DNA of 64,000 bases from NCBI RefSeq assembly GCF_000427465.1, contig NZ_ATYB01000014.1, forward strand, positions 3,289,058 to 3,353,057, read 5' to 3'. Shown here one piece after another: positions 9,488-20,082 of the stretch. The stretch is from Sinorhizobium arboris LMG 14919. Its GTDB lineage: Bacteria; Pseudomonadota; Alphaproteobacteria; Rhizobiales; Rhizobiaceae. A model generated the notes under the pieces. That model did no database searches. It saw only the letters and a list, made by a program, of their open reading frames with translations, and had not been told where the DNA came from. Position 1 is the first letter of the stretch. Every line of letters starts with the position of its first letter. A program made the translations under genes and the position numbers.

Positions 9488-10606
9488 ATGGCCTTTCATC
9501 TCGAGCCGGTCTCCTTTTCGGAATTGCCCGGATGGACTGCGGACGACCCGGCGCCGGTGATCGCTTCGCTTCGCCGTTGTCACCGGCATGTAACGGCGGT
9601 GAAACCGTATAAGACCGGCTCTCTCGGTATTTCGGTGGGCGACCTCCTGCCCGCCTTCGAGGCGGCGGGCGGAGAATTCGCTGATGCGGAGTCAGCACGT
9701 GCCTTTTTCGAAGGCGAGTTCCTTCCGTTCCGAATCTGCCCGCGAGAGAAAGGCACCGGCTTCGTCACCGCGTTCTACGAGCCCGAGATCGAGGTACGGG
9801 CTCAGCCGGATGCGCAGTTCCGTTTTCCCTTTTATCGGCGCCCCTCCGACCTCATTGACATAGATGACGAAAACCGCCCGGAAGGAATGGACCCCTATTT
9901 CGCCTTTGGCCGCCTTCGCGACGGCAGGATCGAGGAATATCCCGATCGCCGTGCGATCGAAGAGGGCTTTCTCGCCGGTCGCGGCCTGGAGATCGCCTTT
10001 GCCCGCTCGAAGAGCGACGTATTCTTCGTCCATGTACAGGGGGCAGCGCGGCTGATCTATCCGGACGGAGCGCGCCGGCGCATCACCTATGCCGCGAAAA
10101 CCGGACATCGCTTTTCCGCGATTGGGAAGCTGTTGGTCGATCGCGGCGAGATCGACTCCGCAACCGTGTCGATGGCGAGCATTCGCGGCTGGCTGGCGGC
10201 CCATCCCGACAGGGTGGACGAAGTCCTGTGGCACAACCGATCCTTCATCTTTTTCCGCGAGGCACCCGTTGACGAAGAGGACCTCGGCCCCGTTGCGGCC
10301 GCCAAGGTGCCGCTCGCGCCGGGACGATCGCTTGCCGTCGACCGTCTCATTCACACCTTCGGCGTCCCCTTTTACATCGCGAGCCGGACGCTGACCCATC
10401 TCGACGGCGGACATCCCTTCGGTCGGCTGATGCTCGCCCTCGACACCGGTTCGGCGATCGTCGGCCCGGCGCGTGGCGATATCTTCACCGGCTCCGGCGA
10501 CGAGGCGGGGCTTCTGGCCGGCTCCGTGCGCAACGACGCAGACTTCTTCATTCTCGTGCCTCGTGCAGCCGCGGCCCGCTATCGCTCCCAGTATAGCCAT
10601 GGCTAA
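9488..10606 (+). CDS. mltA: Membrane-bound lytic murein transglycosylase A
   Basis: Cleaves the MurNAc-GlcNAc bond of peptidoglycan with 1,6-anhydro ring formation. It has 372 residues from ATG 9488. The MltA domain covers about 80-250 (FVTAFYEPEIEV, VFFVHVQGAARLIYPDG, YAAKTGHRFSAIGK) and a 3D domain lies at about 270-365. The catalytic Asp is expected at 319 in LALDTGSA, with Asp331 in ARGDIFTG. No clear lipoprotein signal is visible at this start, which is odd for a MltA. It overlaps the Smr gene by eight bases. Confidence 0.9.
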   Translation: MAFHLEPVSFSELPGWTADDPAPVIASLRRCHRHVTAVKPYKTGSLGISVGDLLPAFEAAGGEFADAESARAFFEGEFLPFRICPREKGTGFVTAFYEPEIEVRAQPDAQFRFPFYRRPSDLIDIDDENRPEGMDPYFAFGRLRDGRIEEYPDRRAIEEGFLAGRGLEIAFARSKSDVFFVHVQGAARLIYPDGARRRITYAAKTGHRFSAIGKLLVDRGEIDSATVSMASIRGWLAAHPDRVDEVLWHNRSFIFFREAPVDEEDLGPVAAAKVPLAPGRSLAVDRLIHTFGVPFYIASRTLTHLDGGHPFGRLMLALDTGSAIVGPARGDIFTGSGDEAGLLAGSVRNDADFFILVPRAAAARYRSQYSHG

Positions 10607-11165
10607 GGAGAAGAAGCTTTCCACCGAGGACCGCATTCTCTGGGGGAAGGTCGCGCGTTCGGCGCGGCCCATGCCGGGGCGGCTGGACGATCTCGAGGAG
10701 CTGCTGGGCGAGGCGGCTGAGACCAAGGCTGGATCCGGCCCCGAGCCGGCGCCGGCCCCGAGCTCGCCCGAAAGGGCCGACAGCGGCTTGTCGCTCAGCC
10801 GCGACAGGGCAGAACACCGCCCTCATCATCCGCTGGAGCGGCCGGTCAAACGCAAGCTTGCCAAGGGCAGGCTGACACTCGAGGCGCGGATCGACCTGCA
10901 CGGGATGATCCAGAGCGAGGCGCATGGTCTGCTGCTGCAGTTTCTCCTCAGGGCGCGCGAGCGCGGCTTGAGGCATGTCCTTGTCATCACCGGCAAGGGG
11001 ACATCGCTCGGCAGCGACGGCGCCCTGAAGCGCGCCGTACCGCTCTGGTTCTCGCTGCCGGAGTTTCGGCCGCTGATCTCGTCCTACGAACCGGCGGCCC
11101 GCAACCACGGCGGCGAGGGTGCGCTCTATGTGCGGCTGGCGCGGGCGAAGGGAAGCGCATCATGA
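10599..11165 (+). CDS. Smr/MutS2-like endonuclease-domain protein
   Basis: Small MutS-related domain protein, 188 residues from ATG 10599 (inside the mltA end). The N-terminal half is a Pro/Ala-rich, charged linker. The C-terminal Smr domain at about 97-185 has LEARIDLHGMIQSEAH (the DLHG signature), then VLVITGKGTSLGSDGALKRA (the TGKG signature) and GEGALYVRLAR. Family members nick DNA or RNA; the target here is unknown. Overlaps both neighbours, so translation of mltA, this gene and the XRE gene appears coupled. Confidence 0.9.
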   Translation: MAKEKKLSTEDRILWGKVARSARPMPGRLDDLEELLGEAAETKAGSGPEPAPAPSSPERADSGLSLSRDRAEHRPHHPLERPVKRKLAKGRLTLEARIDLHGMIQSEAHGLLLQFLLRARERGLRHVLVITGKGTSLGSDGALKRAVPLWFSLPEFRPLISSYEPAARNHGGEGALYVRLARAKGSAS

Positions 11166-11540
11166 CTCCCTTCGGTGAGGCCGTGCGCGAACTGCGCCGG
11201 CGCAAGGGCGTCTCTCAGAAGGAGATGGCTGCGGCGATCGGGGTTTCGCCCCGCCTACCTCTCGGCTCTCGAACACGGCAAGCGGGGGGCGCCGAGCTTC
11301 GATTTCCTCCAGCGCGTGGCCGGCTATTTCAACGTGATCTGGGACGAGGCCGACGAACTCTTCCGGATCGCGCATATTTCAGACCCGAAAGTCGTGCTCG
11401 ACACGTCTGGCCTTCCGCCCGGACACACCGCATTCGCCAACCGTTTGAGCATGGCGATCCGGGACCTGCCGGCGGAGACGATACGGGCACTGGAAGATGT
11501 TTTGGAAAAAGCCGCATTTCCTGATAAGGACAGGGGATGA
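11162..11540 (+). pseudogene. XRE-family helix-turn-helix regulator, broken by a one-base insertion
   Basis: The frame opening at ATG 11162 reads MTPFGEAVRELRRRKGVSQK...VSP, the first helices of a Cro/C1-type HTH. It then leaves the family at the CCCC run at 11249-11252. The +1-shifted frame continues the domain perfectly (AYLSALEHGKRGAPSFDFLQ) and goes on to a stop at 11540 (FNVIWDEADELFRIAHI...LEDVLEKAAF). One C fewer restores a protein of about 125 residues. This is either a real pseudogene, a sequencing error in a homopolymer, or less likely frameshifting. The start overlaps the Smr stop codon (ATGA). Confidence 0.85.
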
Positions 11541-11668
11541 AAGCTCGTCCCGGCCGAGATCCTTGCGTCGGGATTTGGAACCATTGGACAAATTTTCTAT
11601 AGTCCGCGAGGCATCTCGCGCTGTGATTCGCAATGACTCGCGACGTCCGAAAACCTGGAAAGACCTGA

Positions 11669-14107
<2,439 letters not shown>

Positions 14108-14137
14108 CGCTTAGGGCGTTTATCTGCTGCGCAACCT

Positions 14138-14174
14138 CGACAGGAGCAGGGCGACTTCCGTCCTGCTCTTGTCG
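14138..14174 (+). terminator. Hairpin between convergent gyrB and nitroreductase genes
   Basis: Thirteen-base-pair stem, CGACAGGAGCAGG against CCTGCTCTTGTCG with one G-U pair, and an 11-base loop. It lies 30 bases after the gyrB stop and 25 bases beyond the nitroreductase stop. There is no strong U tract, so it may be a weak bidirectional terminator. Confidence 0.5.
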
Positions 14175-14198
14175 TTGCCGAAGTTCGGCGACTTTGGC

Positions 14199-14795
14199 TC
14201 ATTCGCCCTTGAAGTGTCCTTCGAAGACGAACTCGCCGACAGGCCTGCGCTGGCTCGGCTTTTCCCGTTCGCGCAGATCCTCCGGCAGGGTGGAAGGATC
14301 GGCGATCCTGCCGATCGCGACGGCTGCCTCGACACGGTAGTGCTCCGGCACGCCGAGCACCTGCATTGCCTTTTCCCTGTCGACTCCCGCCATTGCATGG
14401 GCATGCCAACCGGCAAGCTGCGTCTGCAGCGCGAGCGCGAACCAGGACGCTCCCGTATCGAAGGCGTGCGTATAGGCCGGCCTCAGCTCGCCGGTCGATG
14501 TGGCTCTGTGGGTCTTCGAAAGGATGATCACGAGGGCAGAGGCGTTTTTAGCCCAGCGCTGGTTGCCTTCGTCGAGCGTCGACAGCAGACGGCCGAAATC
14601 CTCGGTGCCGCGGCGGGCATAGACGAAGCGCCAGGGTTGAAGATTGCTGGCCGAAGGCGCCCAGCGCGCCGCCTCGAAAAGCGCGAGCAGATCCTTTTCC
14701 TCAATCTCCTCGCCGGTGAAGGCGCGCGGCGACCAGCGTTCCAGAAAAACAGAGTGGATGGGGTGATCGGCTCTTCTACGGTTGATTTCTGTCAC
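14199..14795 (-). CDS. Nitroreductase family FMN oxidoreductase
   Basis: Flavin-dependent reductase of the nitroreductase/NfsA-FrP superfamily. About 198 residues from GTG 14795, which has AAGGA ten bases upstream and gives VTEINRRRADHPIHSVFLERWSPRAF; ATG codons at 14840 or 14846 would add an unlikely N-terminus. FMN and fold motifs are RWSPRAFTGE, LFEAARWAPSASNLQPWRF and the C-terminal AVAIGRI. The substrate cannot be told from sequence. It is convergent with gyrB and divergent from gabD. Confidence 0.85.
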   Translation of the reverse strand: MTEINRRRADHPIHSVFLERWSPRAFTGEEIEEKDLLALFEAARWAPSASNLQPWRFVYARRGTEDFGRLLSTLDEGNQRWAKNASALVIILSKTHRATSTGELRPAYTHAFDTGASWFALALQTQLAGWHAHAMAGVDREKAMQVLGVPEHYRVEAAVAIGRIADPSTLPEDLREREKPSQRRPVGEFVFEGHFKGE

Positions 14796-14961
14796 GAACG
14801 AAACATCCTTATTTTCGCAGATAGCATCTGTGTGACGCATGGCCATCCGTGCGCTTCAGTTCAGCACATGCGAGAAGGATCCCTAAACGGCAATCATGTG
14901 ATTGTCGAACTGGCGAAAAAAGTTGTATAAGTTCTGTAGAATTTTGAGGAAGGGACGCGCC

Positions 14962-16416
14962 ATGAATCTGAAAGACCCGTCGCTGTTTCGCCAGGCCGCT
15001 CTCGTGGGAGATACCTGGATCGAAGCCGATCCCAAGAATGCGATCGAGGTGAACAATCCGGCCACCGGCGAAATCATCGGCCGTGTCCCGAAGCTCGGCG
15101 CCGCCGAGACCAGCACCGCCATCGAGACTGCGGCGCGGGTGCAGAAGGACTGGGCCGCAAGAACGGCGAAGGAGCGCTCGGCTGTACTGCGCCGCTGGTT
15201 CGAGCTGATGATCGAAAACAAGGACGATCTCGGCCGAATCCTGACGATGGAGCAGGGCAAACCGCTTGCGGAAGCGACAGGCGAGATCGTCTACGGAGCG
15301 AGCTTCATCGAATGGTTCGCGGAAGAGGCGCGCCGCGTCTATGGCGATCTCGTCCCCGGCCATCAGAAGGACAAGCGCATTCTGGTAATGAAGCAGCCGA
15401 TCGGCGTCGTCGCGGCGATCACTCCCTGGAACTTCCCGAATGCGATGATCACCCGAAAGGCCGGGCCGGCCTTTGCCGCGGGTTGTGCCATGATCCTCAA
15501 GCCGGCCGCGCAGACGCCGTTTTCGGCAATCGCCATCGCCGTCCTCGCAGAGCGCGCAGGCATCCCGAAGGGTCTCTTCAGCGTCGTCACAGGCTCCGCG
15601 CGCGAGATCGGCGCCGAGATGACCTCCAATCCGACCGTACGAAAGCTGACCTTTACCGGCTCCACCGAGGTCGGTGCCGAGCTCTATCGCCAGAGCGCGG
15701 CCACGATCAAGAAGCTCGGTCTGGAGCTTGGCGGCAACGCTCCATTCATCGTTTTCGACGACGCCGATCTCGATGCGGCGGTCGAAGGGGCGCTGATCGC
15801 CAAGTTCCGCAACAATGGCCAGACCTGCGTCTGCGCCAATCGCATCTATGTGCAGGACGGCGTTTACGAGGCCTTCTCCGAGAAGCTTGCCCAGGCCGTC
15901 GGCAAGCTCAAGACCGGTAACGGCCTGGAGGAAGGTGTCATTCTCGGGCCGCTGATCGACCAGCCGGCGCTGAAGAAGGTCGAGGAGCACGTGGCCGATG
16001 CGCTCTCGAAGGGCGCGCGCGTGGTGCAGGGCGGTCGTCGCCATACGCTCGGCGGCACCTTTTATGAGGCGACGGTGCTGGCCGACGTGACCCAGGCGAT
16101 GGCGGTCGCACGGGAAGAGACGTTTGGCCCGGTGGCGCCGCTCTTCCGCTTCAAGGACGAAGCGGACGTGATCGCGCAGGCGAACGACACCGAGTTCGGT
16201 CTTGCCTCCTATTTCTACGCGACGGATCTCGCCCGCGTCTTCCGCGTGGCCGAGGCCCTGGAATACGGCATGGTCGGCGTCAATACCGGGCTGATCTCCA
16301 CGGCCGAGGCGCCCTTCGGCGGTGTCAAGCTTTCGGGCCTCGGACGCGAAGGCTCGAAATACGGGATCGAGGAATTCATGGAGATCAAATATGTCTGCCT
16401 CGGCGGTATTGCCTGA
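14962..16416 (+). CDS. gabD: NAD(P)-dependent succinate-semialdehyde dehydrogenase (GabD type)
   Basis: Aldehyde dehydrogenase of the GabD group, oxidising succinate semialdehyde to succinate. It has 484 residues from ATG 14962, behind GAGGAAGGGA. The cofactor motif TPWNFPNAMITRKAGPAFAA, the GSTEVG loop, the Glu of LELGGNAPFIVFDDADLD and the nucleophile Cys289 in GQTCVCANR are all present. It ends with an intrinsic terminator. It could instead serve another semialdehyde or lactaldehyde, which matters because a sugar-catabolic island begins 200 bases downstream. Confidence 0.88.
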   Translation: MNLKDPSLFRQAALVGDTWIEADPKNAIEVNNPATGEIIGRVPKLGAAETSTAIETAARVQKDWAARTAKERSAVLRRWFELMIENKDDLGRILTMEQGKPLAEATGEIVYGASFIEWFAEEARRVYGDLVPGHQKDKRILVMKQPIGVVAAITPWNFPNAMITRKAGPAFAAGCAMILKPAAQTPFSAIAIAVLAERAGIPKGLFSVVTGSAREIGAEMTSNPTVRKLTFTGSTEVGAELYRQSAATIKKLGLELGGNAPFIVFDDADLDAAVEGALIAKFRNNGQTCVCANRIYVQDGVYEAFSEKLAQAVGKLKTGNGLEEGVILGPLIDQPALKKVEEHVADALSKGARVVQGGRRHTLGGTFYEATVLADVTQAMAVAREETFGPVAPLFRFKDEADVIAQANDTEFGLASYFYATDLARVFRVAEALEYGMVGVNTGLISTAEAPFGGVKLSGLGREGSKYGIEEFMEIKYVCLGGIA

Positions 16417-16436
16417 GCAGGAGCCCCATCAAACAG

Positions 16437-16466
16437 ACCGCTCGGCAGCGCTGGGCGGTTTTCTTT
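16437..16466 (+). terminator. Intrinsic terminator of gabD
   Basis: Stem ACCGC/GCGGT (16437-16441 and 16455-16459) with partly paired inner bases, followed by TTTTCTTTT. It lies 20 bases after the gabD stop and separates gabD from the aldolase gene. Confidence 0.75.
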
Positions 16467-16526
16467 TGTTGCGAAGACATTAGTCTTCGTCATCGATTCT
16501 TGTTGCAGGATGAGGATCGCCGTCAC

Positions 16527-16556
16527 CCTCCCTCTCCCGCTTGCGGGGAGAGGGGA
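16527..16556. repeat. RIME-like palindrome (copy 2)
   Basis: CCCTCTCCCGC and GCGGGGAGAGGG around TT, with one bulged G. Same family of wording as the elements at 6361, 28958 and 56185. It lies about 60 bases upstream of the aldolase start and would form a strong hairpin in its leader. Confidence 0.6.
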
Positions 16557-16612
16557 CTTGGGCGGCCGCCGTCTATTCCGCGTAAAGCAGCCCACTCCAA
16601 AGGAGACCGACG

Positions 16613-17413
16613 ATGCCCGCCCCGAAAAACACCTTCAAAGCGGCGATCCGCGAAAACCGGTTCCAGCTTGGGCTCTGGGTGGCGCTCGCCAGTCCCTATG
16701 CGGCCGAAGTGGTGGCCGGCAGCGGTTACGACTGGCTGCTGATCGATGGCGAGCACGCTCCGAACGATCTTCCCATGCTGGCGGCACAGTATCGCGCGGT
16801 CGCTGGCGGAGGCAGCCATCCGATCGTCCGCCTGCCGGTCGGCGACACGGTCATGATCAAGCAGATTCTCGACGCCGGCGTCCAGACGCTTCTGATCCCG
16901 ATGGTCGACAATGTCGAGCAGGCGCGGCAGCTCGTGCGCGCCGTGCGTTACCCGCCGCATGGTATTCGCGGCGTCGGTGCCGCTCTGGGCCGGGCCACGA
17001 ATTTCAGCCGCATCGGCGACTATCTCGAAAACGCCAATGACGAAATCTGTCTGCTTTTGCAGATCGAGAGCCGGGCAGGGCTGGAGGCGATCGACGCCAT
17101 CGCTTCGCTGGACGGCGTCGACGGACTGTTCATCGGTCCGGCGGATCTTGCCGCGGACATGGGCCATCTCGGCAATCCCGGCCATCCGGAGGTGCGGGCA
17201 GTCATCATCGAGGCCTTCGCGCGAATCCATCGCGCCGGCAAGGCGCGCGGCATCATGACCCTCGATCCCGCCCAGGCGCGGGACTATCGTGACCTTGGGG
17301 CCGACTTCCTGGCGATCGGCACCGATGTGACGCTTCTCGTCAGCGCAACGGAACGGTTGCGCCGGGAGTTTCTTGGAGAAGCCGGACCGATAAGACGTGA
17401 ATCCGGCTACTGA
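16613..17413 (+). CDS. HpcH/HpaI family 2-keto-3-deoxy acid aldolase
   Basis: Class II pyruvate aldolase that splits 2-keto-3-deoxy sugar acids or 4-hydroxy-2-oxo acids into pyruvate and an aldehyde. It has 266 residues. Diagnostic motifs are LGLWVALASPYAAEVVAGSG, DWLLIDGEHAPND (catalytic His), TLLIPMVDNVEQA, YPPHGIRGVG, LLLQIESRAGLEAID (metal-binding Glu) and GLFIGPADLAADMG (metal-binding Asp). It shares the fold of GarL and HpcH. Next to a UxaA-type dehydratase, it probably cleaves the dehydrated sugar acid, but the exact substrate is unknown. Confidence 0.9.
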   Translation: MPAPKNTFKAAIRENRFQLGLWVALASPYAAEVVAGSGYDWLLIDGEHAPNDLPMLAAQYRAVAGGGSHPIVRLPVGDTVMIKQILDAGVQTLLIPMVDNVEQARQLVRAVRYPPHGIRGVGAALGRATNFSRIGDYLENANDEICLLLQIESRAGLEAIDAIASLDGVDGLFIGPADLAADMGHLGNPGHPEVRAVIIEAFARIHRAGKARGIMTLDPAQARDYRDLGADFLAIGTDVTLLVSATERLRREFLGEAGPIRRESGY

Positions 17414-17428
17414 TCGGTTTTTCCGGCT

Positions 17429-17456
17429 GGAGCGTTTCAGAAAGCTGACGCGCTCC
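17429..17456. repeat. Short inverted repeat between convergent genes
   Basis: Arms GGAGCG (17429-17434) and CGCTCC (17451-17456). Between the aldolase gene and the minus-strand GntR gene. Could be a weak terminator or a dispersed palindrome. Confidence 0.35.
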
Positions 17457-17510
17457 ATTGGACCCGATCATGTTCATGGTCCTGGGTCGTCCGACTGAAT
17501 CATCGTGACC

Positions 17511-18389
17511 CTAGGGGATCGATTGCAGCAGAGTCTCGCGCGCCGATTTCAGGTGTCGCCGGCAGGCCTGTTCGGCGAGCGTCGGATCGCGCGATTGCAG
17601 CGCGGCGATATAGTCGAGATGCTCTTCCAGTGCCCGGGCGTTGCGCTCCCGTGCATTCGCCTTGTTCCACTGGTAGTGATAGTGGAAGACGATGGCGATG
17701 ACATCGTAGAAGTCGATGATGAAGCGGTTGCTCGACGATTTGTGCACCAGGAGGTGGAAGCGTTCGTCGAGCTCTGAAAACTCGCCGTAGCGCTTGTCGA
17801 TGTCGGCGAGGATTTCCCGATGCTCCGCCTCGATCGTCTTCAGTTCCTCCCAGGCCGGGTCCTGTTCGGGAAGAGAAACGAAGCGGGCGGCCGATCGCAG
17901 CTCGAACATCTCCCTCACTTCGGTCAGTTCGAGTGCGAAATCGCGCGTGAACCCCTTGAGAACCCAATGGCTGTTCGGCCGTTTCTCGATCAGCCCGAAG
18001 CGGCTGAAGCGGATCAGGAATTCGCGAACGCTCGTCGTGCCGGCGCCGATCTCGCGGGCAAGTTCGAGCTCGTTGATCTGCATGCCGGGCTCGGCGCCGC
18101 CCGCGAGAATCCGGCGCATGAAGCTCCGCTCGATTCGCTCGGCGAGCGAATCGGTCTCCTCGGTCGGGAAATAATCCGAGGGCTCGGGTCTTCTCAGCAC
18201 GGTCTTCAGACGCTTGTCCCAAGCGATGAGGCTCAGTTCCTCGCAGCGAGTGAGAATGGCGCGCACGGTTGTGCGGCTGACGCCGAGCGCTTGGCCGAGC
18301 TCCGGTTCCGAGGGCAGCGTGGCGGTCTCGGCGAAGAGGTCGAGGCAGCGGTTGAAGGCATCCTTGAAGACGGTGTTCTGCTTCGCCAT
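17511..18389 (-). CDS. GntR/FadR-type regulator with two tandem winged-helix domains and an FCD domain
   Basis: Probable local repressor of the sugar island. It has 292 residues from ATG 18389; an in-frame ATG at 18485 would add 32 residues. Residues about 5-65 form one winged helix (LPSEPELGQALGVSRTTVRA). Residues about 78-140 form a second (RIERSFMRRILAGG..., INELELAREIGAGTTSVREF, LIEKRPNSHWVLKG). An FCD-like ligand domain follows to the end (LTEVREMFELRSAARF, ELDERFHLLVHKSSSN). Usual FCD regulators have one HTH and about 230 residues, so the duplication is real, not a start error. Divergent from the dehydratase gene. Confidence 0.85.
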   Translation of the reverse strand: MAKQNTVFKDAFNRCLDLFAETATLPSEPELGQALGVSRTTVRAILTRCEELSLIAWDKRLKTVLRRPEPSDYFPTEETDSLAERIERSFMRRILAGGAEPGMQINELELAREIGAGTTSVREFLIRFSRFGLIEKRPNSHWVLKGFTRDFALELTEVREMFELRSAARFVSLPEQDPAWEELKTIEAEHREILADIDKRYGEFSELDERFHLLVHKSSSNRFIIDFYDVIAIVFHYHYQWNKANARERNARALEEHLDYIAALQSRDPTLAEQACRRHLKSARETLLQSIP

Positions 18390-18474
18390 GACGAGATCCG
18401 GCCCGGCTCGGGTTGGTCGTGACGGCGCGCCGGGCTCCCAATCCGCGACGGCCGCAATAGCCACATAATAGTCA

Positions 18475-18510
18475 TTGACGAACATCTGTCTATTGTAGAT
18501 AAAAGACAGA
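18475..18510. promoter_or_regulatory. Divergent promoter/operator between GntR gene and dehydratase operon
   Basis: Inverted arms CTGTCT (18486-18491) and AGACAG (18504-18509) flank an AT-rich 12-base centre. TTGACG (18475-18480) and TAGATA/GATAAA (about 18496-18503) could be the -35 and -10 elements for the rightward operon. It lies 30 bases before the dehydratase start, in the only promoter-sized gap. Binding by the neighbouring GntR protein is inferred. Confidence 0.5.
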
Positions 18511-18539
18511 AGGGTGCTTTTACATGCGAGGAGCTTGAA

Positions 18540-20045
18540 TTGCCCGCACCGTCTTCGATCCTTCTTTCGCCGGAAGACAACGTCGTCGTCGCCACCGCCG
18601 CGATTGCGCCGGGCGAACGGCTGGCTGGCGGCGTGCCGGCGGTTGCTCGGATCGAGGCAGGCCACAAGGCCGCGATCCGTAAGATCGATGCGGGTGAGCC
18701 GGTGGTCAAATACGGCCAGGCGATCGGTCGGGCCACATCGACCATCGCCCCCGGCGAGCACGTTCATTCGCATAACCTCGCCTTCGACCAGGGCCGGCTC
18801 GCCATCGGCGCTCCCGTGCCGCCGGAGGCCGCGAGCGCAACGGACAAGGCGCGCACATTCCTCGGCTATCGCCGGGCGGACGGCCGTGCCGCAACGCGCA
18901 ACTACATCGGCATCGTCGCCAGCGTGAACTGTTCCACCACGGTCTGTCGCGCGATCGCCGACGAGGCCAACCGGCGTGTTCTGCCGAAATATGAAGGCAT
19001 CGACGGCTTCGTGCCGATCGTGCACGACCAGGGATGCGGCATGTCGTCCACGGGCGACGGAATGAAGAACCTGCACCGGACGCTCGCCGGCTATGCGCGC
19101 CACGCGAATTTCGGCGGCGTGCTGATGGTCGGCCTCGGCTGCGAGGTCAATCAGCTGACGCTCTACGGCCAGAGTGGGGCCGGAGCCGAGAAGCGGCATT
19201 TCAACATCCAGGAGGCCGGCGGTTCGCGCCGCTCGGTCGAGCGTGCACTCGGCATTCTCGACGAGATCGCGAAAGAGGTGGCAACCGCCCGGCGCGTGCC
19301 GATCCCGGTCAGCGAGATCATCGTCGGCCTGCAATGCGGCGGCTCGGATGGGCTTTCCGGCATCACCGCCAATCCGGCACTCGGCGCGGCGGTCGATATC
19401 CTCGCAGGCGCCGGCGGCACGGCCATCCTATCCGAAACCTCCGAGATCTACGGCGCCGAGCATCTGCTGCGCAGCCGCGCGATCAATGAGACAGTCGCGG
19501 TGAAGCTCGACGGACTTATCGCCTGGTGGGAGGACTATGTGGCGATGCATGGCGCTTCGCTGGACAATAATCCTTCGCCGGGTAATAAGCGCGGCGGCCT
19601 GACGACGATCCTCGAAAAATCGCTCGGGGCGGTCGCCAAAGGCGGCCGCTCGCCATTGACCGCCGTCTACAGTTATGCGGAACGCGTGACGGAGCCGGGC
19701 CTCGTCTTCATGGATACGCCGGGTTACGATCCGGTATCGGCAACCGGCCAGGTCGCCGGCGGCGCCAATGTCATAGCCTTCACGACCGGGCGCGGCAGCT
19801 GCTTCGGCTGTCGGCCGGCGCCATCGATCAAGCTCACCAGCAACACGGCGCTCTATCGGGCCATGGAAGAGGACATGGATATCGACTGCGGCGTCATCGC
19901 CTCGGGTGAGGCGACGATCGCCGGCCTCGGCCGGGAGATTTTCGAGTTCATCATAGAGACGGCCTCGGGCCGAAAGACAAAGAGCGAGCTTTTCGGCTAC
20001 GGTGACAACGAATTCGTGCCATGGCATCTGGGGGCGACGCTTTAG
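18540..20045 (+). CDS. UxaA/GarD-family sugar-acid dehydratase (altronate dehydratase-like)
   Basis: Fe-dependent dehydratase family that turns aldonic or aldaric acids into 2-keto-3-deoxy acids. It has 501 residues, like E. coli UxaA. An N-terminal SAF domain (about 13-90) is followed by the GD_AH domain. Cysteines expected to hold the metal are in VNCSTTVCRA, DQGCGMS, GLGCEVNQ, GLQCGGSDG and GRGSCFGCRPAPSIK. It starts at TTG 18540 behind GAGGAG, the best start available. First gene of the operon with the reductase, ABC transporter and zinc dehydrogenase. Altronate itself is only one possible substrate, since no uronate isomerase or UxaB is nearby. Confidence 0.87.
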   Translation: MPAPSSILLSPEDNVVVATAAIAPGERLAGGVPAVARIEAGHKAAIRKIDAGEPVVKYGQAIGRATSTIAPGEHVHSHNLAFDQGRLAIGAPVPPEAASATDKARTFLGYRRADGRAATRNYIGIVASVNCSTTVCRAIADEANRRVLPKYEGIDGFVPIVHDQGCGMSSTGDGMKNLHRTLAGYARHANFGGVLMVGLGCEVNQLTLYGQSGAGAEKRHFNIQEAGGSRRSVERALGILDEIAKEVATARRVPIPVSEIIVGLQCGGSDGLSGITANPALGAAVDILAGAGGTAILSETSEIYGAEHLLRSRAINETVAVKLDGLIAWWEDYVAMHGASLDNNPSPGNKRGGLTTILEKSLGAVAKGGRSPLTAVYSYAERVTEPGLVFMDTPGYDPVSATGQVAGGANVIAFTTGRGSCFGCRPAPSIKLTSNTALYRAMEEDMDIDCGVIASGEATIAGLGREIFEFIIETASGRKTKSELFGYGDNEFVPWHLGATL

Positions 20046-20082
20046 GGTGAGGGGCAGATTTTCCTTGGGGAGGAGACAAGGA

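Noticed and set aside
17511..19334. A 607-residue single protein extending the GntR regulator leftward over the dehydratase gene
   Set aside because: The extension lies antisense to the UxaA-type gene and shows no domain; the ATG at 18389 gives the right protein.
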